DNA of 59,791 nucleotides from Anaerolineae bacterium (GTDB taxonomy: Bacteria > Chloroflexota > Anaerolineae > Aggregatilineales > Phototrophicaceae), in the NCBI GenBank assembly GCA_026645945.1, contig JAPKMO010000009.1:1-59791 (forward strand), in the 5' to 3' direction. Shown here piece by piece: positions 42,243 to 50,264 of the stretch. Every line of letters begins with the position of its first letter. Within the stretch, counting starts at the first letter, position 1. A program made the position numbers and the translations under genes. Under the pieces are notes generated by a model that was not told the origin of the DNA, did no database searches, and was given only the letters and a program-made list of their open reading frames with translations.

Positions 42243-42339
42243 AGAACCTATCCACAAACCGATTGATCTGATAGCCGAACAGTGGGCTTAAGCGACAGTG
42301 GGCTTAAGCCCACTGTCTGGTGGGTTTATGGATAAACTC
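42243..42339. repeat. Dispersed palindromic intergenic element, copy 4
   Basis: GAACCTATCCACAAACC, GATTGATCTGATAGC, a partial palindrome, the perfect 22-base palindrome (42295-42316), then CTGGTGGGTTTAT and GGATAAACTCTTA. It is the inverted equivalent of copy 3, with an extra 14-base half-palindrome duplication. It abuts the NDH-2 stop codon. Confidence 0.85.
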
Positions 42340-43665
42340 TTAGCTCACCTGCGGCCAGGTTCCGGTATCGTAGGATGAGCGGACGCTGGCCGGCAGTTCC
42401 AGGTTGGTGATGAGCAGCGCCGAGCGCCCCCGCGTGACGGCGTTCCACAGCCACTGCACAAACACTAGCACCTTATTTTCCAGTTCGACCTGGTACATCA
42501 GGTGGATGCCCACCCACAGCAGCCAGGCGATCAGGCCGGAGAAGCGCAGCCGCCCCAGGTCGGCCACCGCCGCGCCGCGCCCGATGGTCGCCAAATTGCC
42601 TTTGTCCCAGTAGCGGAAAGGCGGCAGGTTTTTGCCGCGCAGCCGCCGCGCGATCAGCCGCCCGGCATAACGCCCCTGCTGGATCGCCACCTGCGCCACG
42701 CCCGGCAGGGGCTGGCCGGTCTGGTGCGAGAATGTCGCCATATCCCCGACGACGAAAATTTCGGGATGCCCTGGCAGCGTCAGGTCGGGTTCGACGCTGA
42801 TGCGCCCGCTGCGATCCAGCGCCGCGCCGGTTGCGCGTGCCAGCGCCCTGCCCAGCGGCGACGCCTTCACGCCCGCCGTCCATAATACGGTGCGCGCCGG
42901 TAAAAACTCGCTCGCGTCCCCGCGAGAAAGCGTCACGCCTTCCGCGTTTATGTCCGTCACGCGCGCGCCAGTAACCACTTCCACGCCCAGGCGCTCCAGG
43001 GCGGCGGCGGCGCTGGCGGACAGTTCCGGCGGGTAGGTTGGCAGCAGACGATCGCCGCTTTGAACCAGGACGATGCGCGCGTCGGCGGTGTTGATGTTCC
43101 GAAACTCGCGTTTGAACGTTTCGTGCGCGATCTCGGCCAGCGCCCCGGCCATCTCGACGCCGGTCGGCCCGCCGCCCACGATGGCGAAAGTCAGCCACGG
43201 CCGGGCGGCTTCCGGGTTATCCAGGCGTTCGGCGGTTTCAAAGGCCGACAGGATGCGCCGCCGGATGGTGGTGGCGTCCTCCAGTGTTTTCAGGCTCGGC
43301 GCGCTGGATGACCATTCCCGTTTGCCGAAATAGTTATTGCCCGCCCCAGCGGCCACGATCAGCGTATCGTAACCCACCTCGCCGTCGCTGAGGATCACCC
43401 GCCGGTTAGCCAGGTCGAAACCGACCACTTCCCCCAGCAGCACCCGCGCATTGGCCTGGTTTTTCAGCAGTCCCCGCAGCGGTGTGGCGATATCCGCCGG
43501 CGACAGCGCGCCGGTCGCCACCTGGTACAGCAGCGGCTGGAACAGATGATGGTTGCGCCGGTCAATCAGGGTGATGTCTACGGGCGCATTTTTAAGCTGC
43601 CGGGCGGCGTATAACCCGCCGAAGCCGCCGCCGATGATAACCACGTGTTCTCTACGTTCCTGCAT
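42340..43665 (-). CDS. ndh: Type II NADH dehydrogenase (NDH-2)
   Basis: A 441-residue flavoprotein passing electrons from NADH to quinone without proton pumping. The FAD motif GGGFGG is at residues 12-17 ('VVIIGGGFGGLYAARQL'). 'PLLYQVATGALSPADIATPLR' is the NDH-2 signature, the NADH motif is 'FAIVGGGPTGVEMAGALAEI', and 'IFVVGDMA' closes the FAD site. The C-terminal helices ('FSGLIAWLLWVGIHLMYQVELENKVLVFVQWLWNAVT') attach to the membrane. The likely acceptor is the menaquinone made by the mqn enzymes encoded in this window. ATG 43665 follows GGAGGAG. A TetR gene lies just upstream on the same strand. Confidence 0.95.
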   Translation of the reverse strand: MQERREHVVIIGGGFGGLYAARQLKNAPVDITLIDRRNHHLFQPLLYQVATGALSPADIATPLRGLLKNQANARVLLGEVVGFDLANRRVILSDGEVGYDTLIVAAGAGNNYFGKREWSSSAPSLKTLEDATTIRRRILSAFETAERLDNPEAARPWLTFAIVGGGPTGVEMAGALAEIAHETFKREFRNINTADARIVLVQSGDRLLPTYPPELSASAAAALERLGVEVVTGARVTDINAEGVTLSRGDASEFLPARTVLWTAGVKASPLGRALARATGAALDRSGRISVEPDLTLPGHPEIFVVGDMATFSHQTGQPLPGVAQVAIQQGRYAGRLIARRLRGKNLPPFRYWDKGNLATIGRGAAVADLGRLRFSGLIAWLLWVGIHLMYQVELENKVLVFVQWLWNAVTRGRSALLITNLELPASVRSSYDTGTWPQVS

Positions 43666-43755
43666 GATAAATCTCCTCCCGTTTTGAGGTCGTCCGCATC
43701 CGGGGACAAACGCTTGAAACATTAAACCTGTAATAATGTCTGTCTGGTCTATTTT

Positions 43756-44331
43756 TCACCCTGCCGGCAGCAGGCTGACCAGCGCCCGCGTCGTCTGTTC
43801 GACGGCCTGCTCGAAACTCAGGCAGCCCTTCAGCCGCAGCGCCCGGTAGGTCAGCGGGCTAAGCAGCGCCACTGCAAAGCCGTAGGCCGGGCTGCCCGTC
43901 CCGCCGCCCTGGAACAGCGCCCCGGCCATCAGGCCGACGAACCGCTCCTGCTCGGCAATCGCCCGCGCCAGCGCCGCCGACTCATCCTCCAGACGGTAGC
44001 CCGTCCAGACCTGCCCGAAAGTGGACTCATGCAGCGCGTAAACCTGCCGCACGATCTGGGCAGCGCGTTCGGTGGGGTCAGGGATGGCAGCCAGCGCCTC
44101 TGGCGAGGGATAGTCCAGGTTTTCCGCCACATGGCGGGTGCAGGCCACGAACAAATCCTCGCGCGTGGGGAAGTGTTTGCTGACCGTCGGCAGCGACACG
44201 CCCGCTTCTTCGGCGATGGCGGCCAGCTGCGTGATGCCCTGGCCGTGTAACTTCACCGCCGCTTCGACGATGGCCGACCGGGTGCGTTCGGCGCTTTCAA
44301 TCCGGCGGCGCGATTCGTATTTTCGACCCAT
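43756..44331 (-). CDS. TetR/AcrR-family transcriptional regulator
   Basis: A 191-residue regulator. The N-terminal HTH at about residues 15-60 reads 'RSAIVEAAVKLHGQGITQLAAIAEEAGVSLPTVSKHFPTREDLFVAC', the TetR consensus. The C-terminal ligand-binding half is not similar to a named group. It is followed after 90 bases by the NDH-2 gene, which may be a target. A perfect 9-base inverted repeat 33 bases upstream of its start is a likely operator for autorepression. Confidence 0.9.
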   Translation of the reverse strand: MGRKYESRRRIESAERTRSAIVEAAVKLHGQGITQLAAIAEEAGVSLPTVSKHFPTREDLFVACTRHVAENLDYPSPEALAAIPDPTERAAQIVRQVYALHESTFGQVWTGYRLEDESAALARAIAEQERFVGLMAGALFQGGGTGSPAYGFAVALLSPLTYRALRLKGCLSFEQAVEQTTRALVSLLPAG

Positions 44332-44363
44332 ATCCCCTCAGACATTTTGTGTATATGACCTAT

Positions 44364-44390
44364 ATTCAATATAAGCCTATCATATTGAAT
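44364..44390 (-). promoter_or_regulatory. Dyad operator upstream of the tetR gene
   Basis: ATTCAATAT (44364-44372) and ATATTGAAT (44382-44390) form a perfect inverted repeat with a nine-base spacer, centre to centre about 18 bases, as expected for a TetR dimer pair. A perfect -35 TTGACA lies on the minus strand at 44402-44397, so binding would cover the promoter. The -10 is unclear (best TAGGCT, 17 bases away). Confidence 0.6.
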
Positions 44391-44504
44391 ACAGACTGTC
44401 AACCCTTGCACGCCATAAATCCGCCCAAAGTCGGAGGACGCGCCGCGCCGGGAATCAAAAAACGGCGAGCAGCCCGAACAGGCCGCCCGCCGGCGTCGCA
44501 AATC

Positions 44505-44819
44505 CTACGCCTTTTTGCCCACCTCATCCACCAGCCCGGCCAGCGCGTCTTTGATGAGTTCGCGCAGGTCTTCTGGCGGCTGGGCGGCGCGTTCCCGCCC
44601 GGCGCGGGCGGCGTCCTCCACCGAATAACCGCCGATGACCGCCAGCGCCAGCGTGATAACCAGCGTCAGCAGTTCGCCGCGCACCGCCGCCAGTTCCGGC
44701 AGCGCCAGCGTCAGCGCCCCCACCAGCAGCGCCGACAGCGCCACCATCACCCGCCGCGAGCGCAGCGCCAGCAGCAGCGGATCAATCACTGGACGGCGCA
44801 GCCATTTTTCGTCGTTCAT
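44505..44819 (-). CDS. Small two-helix membrane protein, phage holin-like
   Basis: A 104-residue protein with helices 'VMVALSALLVGALTLALPEL' and 'LLTLVITLALAVIGGYSV' and a charged C-terminus 'LRELIKDALAGLVDEVGKKA'. Size, two closely spaced helices and position at the end of a phage tail gene string fit a holin-type or phage-encoded membrane protein. Sequence alone does not prove it. It lies 11 bases after the XkdW-like gene on the same strand. No endolysin gene is beside it. Confidence 0.65.
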   Translation of the reverse strand: MNDEKWLRRPVIDPLLLALRSRRVMVALSALLVGALTLALPELAAVRGELLTLVITLALAVIGGYSVEDAARAGRERAAQPPEDLRELIKDALAGLVDEVGKKA

Positions 44820-44830
44820 CGTGCCTCCTT

Positions 44831-45184
44831 TTACCTCTCGTTTCGTAAATCGCGGATTTCCTGTTCCAGCCAGGCCAGCTTGCGCGCCAGCTCGCCCAGC
44901 GGCGTTTCACCGCCGAACTTCGCCGCATCCAGATCGGCAGCATTTTCGGCCCGCAGTTGGGCGAGTTTGTCGCGCCGGGCATCATCGGCGGTTTTGCGCG
45001 CCGCCTGCTCGTTTTGATAGCGCGCCCACTCGGCCAGAATTTCCTCCTCGGTCGGTTTTTGGGTGGCCGGGTCGCGCCATTCGCCGATGGCTGCATAACC
45101 CTCTCCGCCGCGCCAGTGATAGGCGCTGCCGGGGCGCAGCCGCGCCAGCATCAGGCGAATATCCACCTCGCGTAAATCGGCCAT
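44831..45184 (-). CDS. Phage tail-associated protein, XkdW-like
   Basis: A 117-residue protein. 'IGEWRDPATQKPTEEEILAEWARYQNEQAA' has the 'W.dp....Pt.eEl..a' pattern of small phage tail proteins such as XkdW. The C-terminal half is coiled coil ('LGELARKLAWLEQEIRDLRNER'). The start overlaps the stop of the preceding tail gene by one base (TGATG), showing operon structure. The precise virion role is unknown. Confidence 0.65.
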   Translation of the reverse strand: MADLREVDIRLMLARLRPGSAYHWRGGEGYAAIGEWRDPATQKPTEEEILAEWARYQNEQAARKTADDARRDKLAQLRAENAADLDAAKFGGETPLGELARKLAWLEQEIRDLRNER

Positions 45185-45741
45185 CAGAACTCCTTCCAGA
45201 ACTCGGCAATCGTATATACTTCAACATCCAGATTGGCAGCGATGCCATAACCGCTGGCGGACATAGTGGTTTCGCAGCGGTGCTGCACTTCCAGCACTTT
45301 TGGGGCAGCAAGCGTAAAACGCCCGATGATGATGCTGGGGACGGCCACGCCCGCCGCCGTCGCCACGCGCTGCGACGATCCCAGCGCCAGCGTCAGGCCG
45401 TTGGTGACGTTGTACAGCCGCGCCTGATGTTTCGCCACCTGGTAGGCCGGGCATTGAATCCGGCAGCGGTAAGTCCCGGCGGCCAGCGTGATCTGGTTGG
45501 CGGCCAACGCGGCATGGCCGCCGGCGTCGCTTTTGATGGCGTTCAGGTCGCGCGTCTGCCACGCCCCGGCGCTGAACGTGCCGCCGTCCGTCCCCTGCGT
45601 TTTTTCGTCGCGGATGAGGATGTACCCCACCAGCCCGGCGTAGAGAAATTCCAGGTTATCGCGCACCTGCTCGTTTAAGTCCTGCTCCGTCACCAGCTGG
45701 TCAACCAGCCAGGTGATCGGCGGCGTCCATACAGCGGTCAT
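45184..45741 (-). CDS. Phage tail/fibre-like protein
   Basis: A 185-residue protein beginning 'TAVWTPPITWLVDQLVTEQDLNEQVRDNLEFLYAG', the 'W..G.lVta.dLN.hlrDNl' opening found in many phage tail and fibre proteins. The rest is beta-rich ('AGTYRCRIQCPAYQVAKHQARLYNVTNGLTLALG', 'EVQHRCETTMSASGYGIAANL'), resembling a C1q/TNF-like or knob domain. ATG 45741 follows GGAGGG; the frame extends six codons upstream. It is followed with one-base overlap by the XkdW-like gene. Confidence 0.72.
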   Translation of the reverse strand: MTAVWTPPITWLVDQLVTEQDLNEQVRDNLEFLYAGLVGYILIRDEKTQGTDGGTFSAGAWQTRDLNAIKSDAGGHAALAANQITLAAGTYRCRIQCPAYQVAKHQARLYNVTNGLTLALGSSQRVATAAGVAVPSIIIGRFTLAAPKVLEVQHRCETTMSASGYGIAANLDVEVYTIAEFWKEF

Positions 45742-45768
45742 CGTCCCTCCATCATTCAACTTCCGGCC

Positions 45769-47277
45769 TCAATAGGCCACAACGGTATCGCGCCCCAGGC
45801 GGCTGACGCCCAGCAGCCAGAAGGCATTGGCTTCGGCGCTTTCCAGCGTCCAGGTTACTTCGTGGCGCGCGCCGCCCAGGCCAACGCGGTGCGCCTCGGC
45901 CACGATGAAGTAGTCGGCGTCCTGGCCGGTCTGCGCCTCTCGAATGGTGATGCGGTCGAACAGGGTGCGCGCCAGGATGTGCGGGCGGTGCGCCGGGCTG
46001 CTGAGCGTCAGGCTGGCGGCCACGCCGCGCGGCAGATTGCGCCGGGCCAGCTCGTAGCGCGCCAGCTGGTCGGCCTGCGCCGCCGAGTCGAGCGCCGGCA
46101 GGTTGAAATCCAGGCTTTCCAGGCCGTAAACCGCCTGCCCATAAAGATTTACCCGCTCCACCACCAGCGGGTCGCCCTGGTACAGCGGCGTGCCGCGCAG
46201 CCGCGCCCACAGATAAACCGGCCCTACCGCGCGGTTGTGGATGTCCAGTTCGGCGGCGCTGAACCCGGCAGCCCGCAGCATAACCGTTACCTGGTCGCTC
46301 AGGTTCGCGCCGCTTCCGTCGGCGGCGCTGCTGGCGGAAAAATCCACCCCGCGCGCCGGCGGCAGAACCTCCAGCGCACCCATTGGGCGGCCGTCGCTTT
46401 CGACAAATCGCGCGATGATGCGGCTGAAACCCGGCGGCAAGCGGTGCGGTTCGCCCAGCGCCCATAGTTCCGACTCCGCCGCGCCGACCACGCGCGGGCT
46501 GAAACGCACCCGCACCCGGCTGACCAGCCCCGCACCGTAGCTGTAGGCCAGGCCGTCCATATCATCGGCGAAAACCGCCTGCGGCGTCCGGTCTTTAAGC
46601 AGGTGGTGGCGGTTGTAAAAAACCGCCGTCCCCTGGCGGCTGATGAAAAACCGCCCGCGTTCGGCTTCAGCGGCCTGCCGCACGGCCTCGCCCGCCGGGA
46701 TGCCGTCGCCCCAGGTGTCGCCCACATAAGCCAGGGCGGTTTTGCCGGTTTCCAGGCTGCGCGGCAGCGCGAGTCCCGGCAGCCGGGTATTCGTCCCCAG
46801 TTCGCTGTGGCCGGCGCGCCCCACCAGCCAGCGGCCTTTCAGCACTGGGCGGCGCAGCGGCGCGGCGTCCAGCGCGGCGGCGATCACAGCATCGGCGCGG
46901 GTGTTCACCAGCGGCGGCAGGCGAATCCGGCACTCGTCCAGGTCGAACTCCAGGCCGCGCGCGTGAATGACGGCGGTGCGCGCGCCCTGGTCGCCCGGCT
47001 GCGGCTCGACTGACCGCACCAGGCCGGTGAAATGCGTGCGAACGGCTGCGCCATCGGCGCTCTGGATGCGAACCGGCGTGCCGGGGTACAGCGGCGTTCG
47101 CTCCGGCGAGTACGCGCCGGCGGGGCTGCGGACGGTGATGCGCGCGGCGGAGGGCGCAGCGGCGCTTTCATACGGCGCGGCCAGCCCCAAGCGCCAGTCC
47201 AGCGCCAGCACATCGGCGCTGATGTCGGTGAACGCGCCGTCACTGTCAAAATCTATGCCGACGATATAGGTGGTCAT
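45769..47277 (-). CDS. Phage tail hub/baseplate-like protein
   Basis: A 502-residue protein. 'TYIVGIDFDSDGAFTDISADVLALDWRLGLAAPYESAAAPSAARITVRSPAGAYSPERTPLYPGTPVRI' is a start seen in phage tail hub-type proteins: a beta-barrel followed by an insertion domain. 'GDGIPAGEAVRQAAEAERGRFFISRQGTAVFYNRHHLL' is typical of the gp27/gpD-like core. It is likely the tail-tip structural protein, but no tape-measure gene is present upstream. ATG 47277 follows GGAGACTACCACT. An intergenic palindromic element separates it from the next phage gene. Confidence 0.7.
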   Translation of the reverse strand: MTTYIVGIDFDSDGAFTDISADVLALDWRLGLAAPYESAAAPSAARITVRSPAGAYSPERTPLYPGTPVRIQSADGAAVRTHFTGLVRSVEPQPGDQGARTAVIHARGLEFDLDECRIRLPPLVNTRADAVIAAALDAAPLRRPVLKGRWLVGRAGHSELGTNTRLPGLALPRSLETGKTALAYVGDTWGDGIPAGEAVRQAAEAERGRFFISRQGTAVFYNRHHLLKDRTPQAVFADDMDGLAYSYGAGLVSRVRVRFSPRVVGAAESELWALGEPHRLPPGFSRIIARFVESDGRPMGALEVLPPARGVDFSASSAADGSGANLSDQVTVMLRAAGFSAAELDIHNRAVGPVYLWARLRGTPLYQGDPLVVERVNLYGQAVYGLESLDFNLPALDSAAQADQLARYELARRNLPRGVAASLTLSSPAHRPHILARTLFDRITIREAQTGQDADYFIVAEAHRVGLGGARHEVTWTLESAEANAFWLLGVSRLGRDTVVAY

Positions 47278-47317
47278 AGTGGTAGTCTCCAGTCGTTAGT
47301 ACATGAACCCGCTTAAT

Positions 47318-47415
47318 CTGCATACTGCCAGCGGGCTTCAGCCGACAGCGGGCTTCAGCCCGTTGCCAGTGGGCTTAAGCCCACTGTCTATCCGGCTCAT
47401 TCTTTCCGTTTATCT
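47318..47415. repeat. Dispersed palindromic intergenic element, copy 5
   Basis: CAGCGGGCTTCAGCC units and a CAGTGGGCTT/AAGCCCACTG palindrome (47367-47386) are followed by TCTATCCGGCTCATTCTTTCCGTTTATC. The same order recurs at 56876-56958. A short ACTCAGCACTC-type repeat lies a little further at 47470-47494. No gene lies between 47278 and 47491. Confidence 0.8.
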
Positions 47416-47491
47416 CCATTGGCTGCCGGTCCTTAGCCTATGTGGACATTAAACGTGCCATACTCAATCCTCAGCACTCAGTACCCAGCAC

Positions 47492-47944
47492 TCATCCCTC
47501 CACCACCCATGTATGGCGGAAGGCGCAGCCGTGATAGGCCACACCGCCGTAATCGAACGTCCCCGGCTCGATCTGCACCGAGGCCGGCTCCAGCAGCGCC
47601 CCGTCCAGCGTGGGCGCGTCCGACAGGGCGCTGAAGTAAGCGTCTATCAGGTCGGCCAGCCGGGGCAGGTGCGCCCGCGCGCCCCAACCGGCCCGCACCG
47701 GCGCGACCAGCAGCAGGTGAGTCGGGCGGTAGACGACCGTTTTCGGGCCGCCGCTGAAGGCGCTGGCGCGGAATCCTTCACCCGCCGCGCCGAACAGGGG
47801 GCGATCTTCGCCGGGCAGCACCAGCAGCGCCGGAAGCTGCGCCCGGTTCAGCCGTGCCGGCAGCGCCGCCAGGTCGTAGCTGCGCGCCACGCCGGACACA
47901 TCCAGTTCCGCCAGGCGGTTTAATGCCGCGCGAAAGGGAGTCAT
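47492..47944 (-). CDS. Phage neck/tail-terminator-like protein
   Basis: A 150-residue protein: 'MTPFRAALNRLAELDVSGVARSYDLAALPARLNRAQLPALLVLPGED', then 'YRPTHLLLVAPVRAGWGARAHLPRLADLIDAYFSALSDAPTLDGAL' and 'VAYHGCAFRHTWVVEG'. The size and the alternating alpha/beta layout, with a short 'LID.Y..AL..dptL.g' helix and C-terminal strand, resemble phage tail-terminator proteins. The call depends partly on its neighbours. It precedes the hub gene on the same strand. It could also be an unrelated conserved hypothetical. Confidence 0.55.
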   Translation of the reverse strand: MTPFRAALNRLAELDVSGVARSYDLAALPARLNRAQLPALLVLPGEDRPLFGAAGEGFRASAFSGGPKTVVYRPTHLLLVAPVRAGWGARAHLPRLADLIDAYFSALSDAPTLDGALLEPASVQIEPGTFDYGGVAYHGCAFRHTWVVEG

Positions 47945-48037
47945 ACGCGAGTCCTTTCTGTCTCATTTTGGATATACTTATAGGTAAACTGCTTCGAGCA
48001 GCGTCTCTAAAAAGGGTGCAGCAGAGAGGTTAAACCG

Positions 48038-48928
48038 ATGGCACAGCAAAAGGACGGGTCCGACGACCATGATTTAATCATTGAAGACCGCAAAACCGAT
48101 TCGGCCAAACCGCCCAAAAAATCCAAACCGAAAGATAAATCGTTCGACAGCAAATTTTATGAAAAGGAGCTGATCCGGCTGCAATTCGAGCTGGTCAAGC
48201 TGCAATACTGGATTAAAGAGAAAGGTTTAAAAGTCGTCCTGATCTTCGAGGGGCGCGACGCGGCGGGCAAAGGCGGCCTCATCCAGCGCATCACCGAACC
48301 GCTAAACCCGCGCGGCGTGCGGACGGTGGCGCTTGGCACGCCCTCCGACCGGGAGCGCACGCAGTGGTATTTCCAGCGATACGTTTCTCACCTGCCTGCC
48401 GCCGGGGAGATCGTGATTTTTGATCGAAGCTGGTACAACCGCGCCGGCGTGGAGCGCGTGATGCGTTTTTGCACCGATTACGAATACTGGGAATTTTTAC
48501 ACTCCTGCCCGGAATTTGAGCGTATGCTGGTGCGTTCCGGCATTGTCCTGCTCAAATACTGGCTGTCCGTCAGCGACGAGGAGCAGGAGCGCCGCTTCCA
48601 GGCGCGCGCCAAGGACCCCACCCGGCGCTGGAAACTCAGCCCGATTGACTTGCAAAGCCGCGAGCGGTGGGTCGAATATTCCAAAGCCAAAGACACCATG
48701 TTCGCCCATACCGACATCCCCGAAGCGCGCTGGTATCAGATCGAATCGGACGATAAAAAACGCGCCCGGCTGAACTGCATCCGGCACATTCTGCACATGA
48801 TTCCATATGAGGATGTGATTCCGAAGGTGATTTCGCTGCCACCGCGCCCGCCGGCAGATCAGCATTACATGCGCCCCCCGCGCGATCAGCACATCGTCGT
48901 GCAGGATTATTACGCCGATTACGTCTGA
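48038..48928 (+). CDS. ppk2: Polyphosphate kinase 2 (PPK2)
   Basis: A 296-residue kinase using polyphosphate to phosphorylate nucleotides. Walker A is EGRDAAGKGG (residues 71-80), Walker B and catalytic loop DRSWYNRAGVE (129-139), and the lid has 'RRFQARAKDPTRRWKLSPIDLQSRERW'. The single-domain size and the extended charged N-terminus (1-45) fit class I PPK2 (mainly ADP to ATP), though class is not certain. It lies on the plus strand between phage-like minus-strand genes. A GC hairpin (48942-48970) follows before the YcaQ gene. Confidence 0.95.
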   Translation: MAQQKDGSDDHDLIIEDRKTDSAKPPKKSKPKDKSFDSKFYEKELIRLQFELVKLQYWIKEKGLKVVLIFEGRDAAGKGGLIQRITEPLNPRGVRTVALGTPSDRERTQWYFQRYVSHLPAAGEIVIFDRSWYNRAGVERVMRFCTDYEYWEFLHSCPEFERMLVRSGIVLLKYWLSVSDEEQERRFQARAKDPTRRWKLSPIDLQSRERWVEYSKAKDTMFAHTDIPEARWYQIESDDKKRARLNCIRHILHMIPYEDVIPKVISLPPRPPADQHYMRPPRDQHIVVQDYYADYV

Positions 48929-48941
48929 GATTTTGACCGCA

Positions 48942-48970
48942 TCCCTGCCCCCTGTGGATAGGGGCAGGGA
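48942..48970 (+). terminator. Hairpin between ppk2 and the ycaQ-like gene
   Basis: TCCCTGCCCC and GGGGCAGGGA form a perfect 10-bp stem around CTGTGGATA. No T-run follows, so it may be a weak terminator or an mRNA stabiliser at the ppk2 end; the ycaQ-like start is only 22 bases downstream. Confidence 0.5.
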
Positions 48971-48991
48971 CTGTCGCAGCAGAGGACGCGT

Positions 48992-50245
48992 ATGGCGAAG
49001 AAAGCTCCCGGCCCGGTCTACCCGCTCGCGGCGCTCCGCGCGGCGGTGCTGCACGTCCAGCGCCTCACCGCGCCTAGCCCGGCGTCGCCCGCCCCCACGC
49101 CCGACGCCATCCTCGATCTGACGACGGCGCTCGGTTACGTGCAGATTGATACGCTGCATGTCGTCAACCGCGCCCATTACCTGACCCTGTGGGCGCGCTT
49201 CGGCTCGTATGACCTCGACGACTTCCATAAGCTGATTTACACCGCCGGTCGGCGCAGGCTTTATGAAGGTTGGGGACATGCCGCCAGCATCATCCCGCTG
49301 GAACATTACCGCTACCACCGCTGGCGGGCGGACACGAGCATCAGCTACAACCCCGGCTTTCATGAATGGCTGAGCAAAGACGGCCACCGCGAACTAGCGG
49401 CGCAGACGTTGGAGCGCATCCGTTCGGAAGGCGGGCTGCGCGTCGGGGATTTTGCGTACGACGGCCCGCAGCGCGGCGCGTGGTACGACTGGAAGCCGCC
49501 CAAAGTGGCGCTGGAAGTGCTGTTCGCCTGGGGTGATCTGATGGTAGCCGACCGGGTGAACTTCCAGCGCGTGTATGATGTCCGGGAGCGGGTGCTGCCG
49601 GAGTGGGTGGATACCACGCCCGTCACCCCCGACGAAGCGCGCCGCTTCTGTCTGGAACAGGCGGCCAGGGCGCTCGGCGTGTTCGAGCCGCGCCACCTTA
49701 CGTTTTACGCTTACATGCGGGCCGCGCCGGCCCGGTCGCTGGTCAGCGCACTGATTAAGGAAGGCGCGCTGGTCGAAATTCAGGGTGAGTCAGCCAACGG
49801 CATCAAAACTTGGCTGGTGCATCGGGACAATCTCCCGCTGCTTCAGCAGGCCGCCGACGGCGACATCAGGCCGGAGCGCACCACCTTCCTCGCGCCCTTC
49901 GATTCGCTGTTCTGGGCAGGGGATCGGGATGAAAAGCTGTGGGGCTTTAACCAAGTGTTAGAATGTTACAAGCCCGCTGCCGAGCGCGTTTACGGCTATT
50001 TCAGCCTGCCGATTCTGCACAGAGATCGGCTGGTGGGGCGCTTCGACCCGAAGCTGGATCGTAAAATGGGCGTGCTGAATCTGAACGCGCTCTACCTTGA
50101 GCCGGGCATCGCGCCGGATGACGAGCTGGTCGCCGGTGTCGCCGCCGCCATGCGCGATTTCCTTTCGTGGCACGGGGCGCAGAACCTCAGGATTGAGAAA
50201 AGTGATCCGGCTGCGTTCGGCGAAAAACTGATGCGCGCCTTGTAG
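48992..50245 (+). CDS. YcaQ/AlkX-type winged-helix DNA glycosylase
   Basis: A 417-residue protein of the HTH_42/AlkZ superfamily, which removes alkylated bases and unhooks interstrand crosslinks. The catalytic 'QxD' signature is in 'GYVQIDTLHVVNRAHYLTLWARFG' (Gln51, Asp53), which separates the YcaQ/AlkX group from AlkZ (QxQ). 'LYEGWGHAASIIPLEHYRYHRWR', 'LAPFDSLFWAGDRDEKLWGFNQVLECYKPAAERVYGYFSLPILHRDRLVGRFDPKLDRK' are conserved family blocks. The start follows GAGGACGCGT. Together with Ada this gives the cell two alkylation-repair genes in the window. Confidence 0.93.
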   Translation: MAKKAPGPVYPLAALRAAVLHVQRLTAPSPASPAPTPDAILDLTTALGYVQIDTLHVVNRAHYLTLWARFGSYDLDDFHKLIYTAGRRRLYEGWGHAASIIPLEHYRYHRWRADTSISYNPGFHEWLSKDGHRELAAQTLERIRSEGGLRVGDFAYDGPQRGAWYDWKPPKVALEVLFAWGDLMVADRVNFQRVYDVRERVLPEWVDTTPVTPDEARRFCLEQAARALGVFEPRHLTFYAYMRAAPARSLVSALIKEGALVEIQGESANGIKTWLVHRDNLPLLQQAADGDIRPERTTFLAPFDSLFWAGDRDEKLWGFNQVLECYKPAAERVYGYFSLPILHRDRLVGRFDPKLDRKMGVLNLNALYLEPGIAPDDELVAGVAAAMRDFLSWHGAQNLRIEKSDPAAFGEKLMRAL

Positions 50246-50264
50246 CAGGCCTTGTTCGCTGCGC

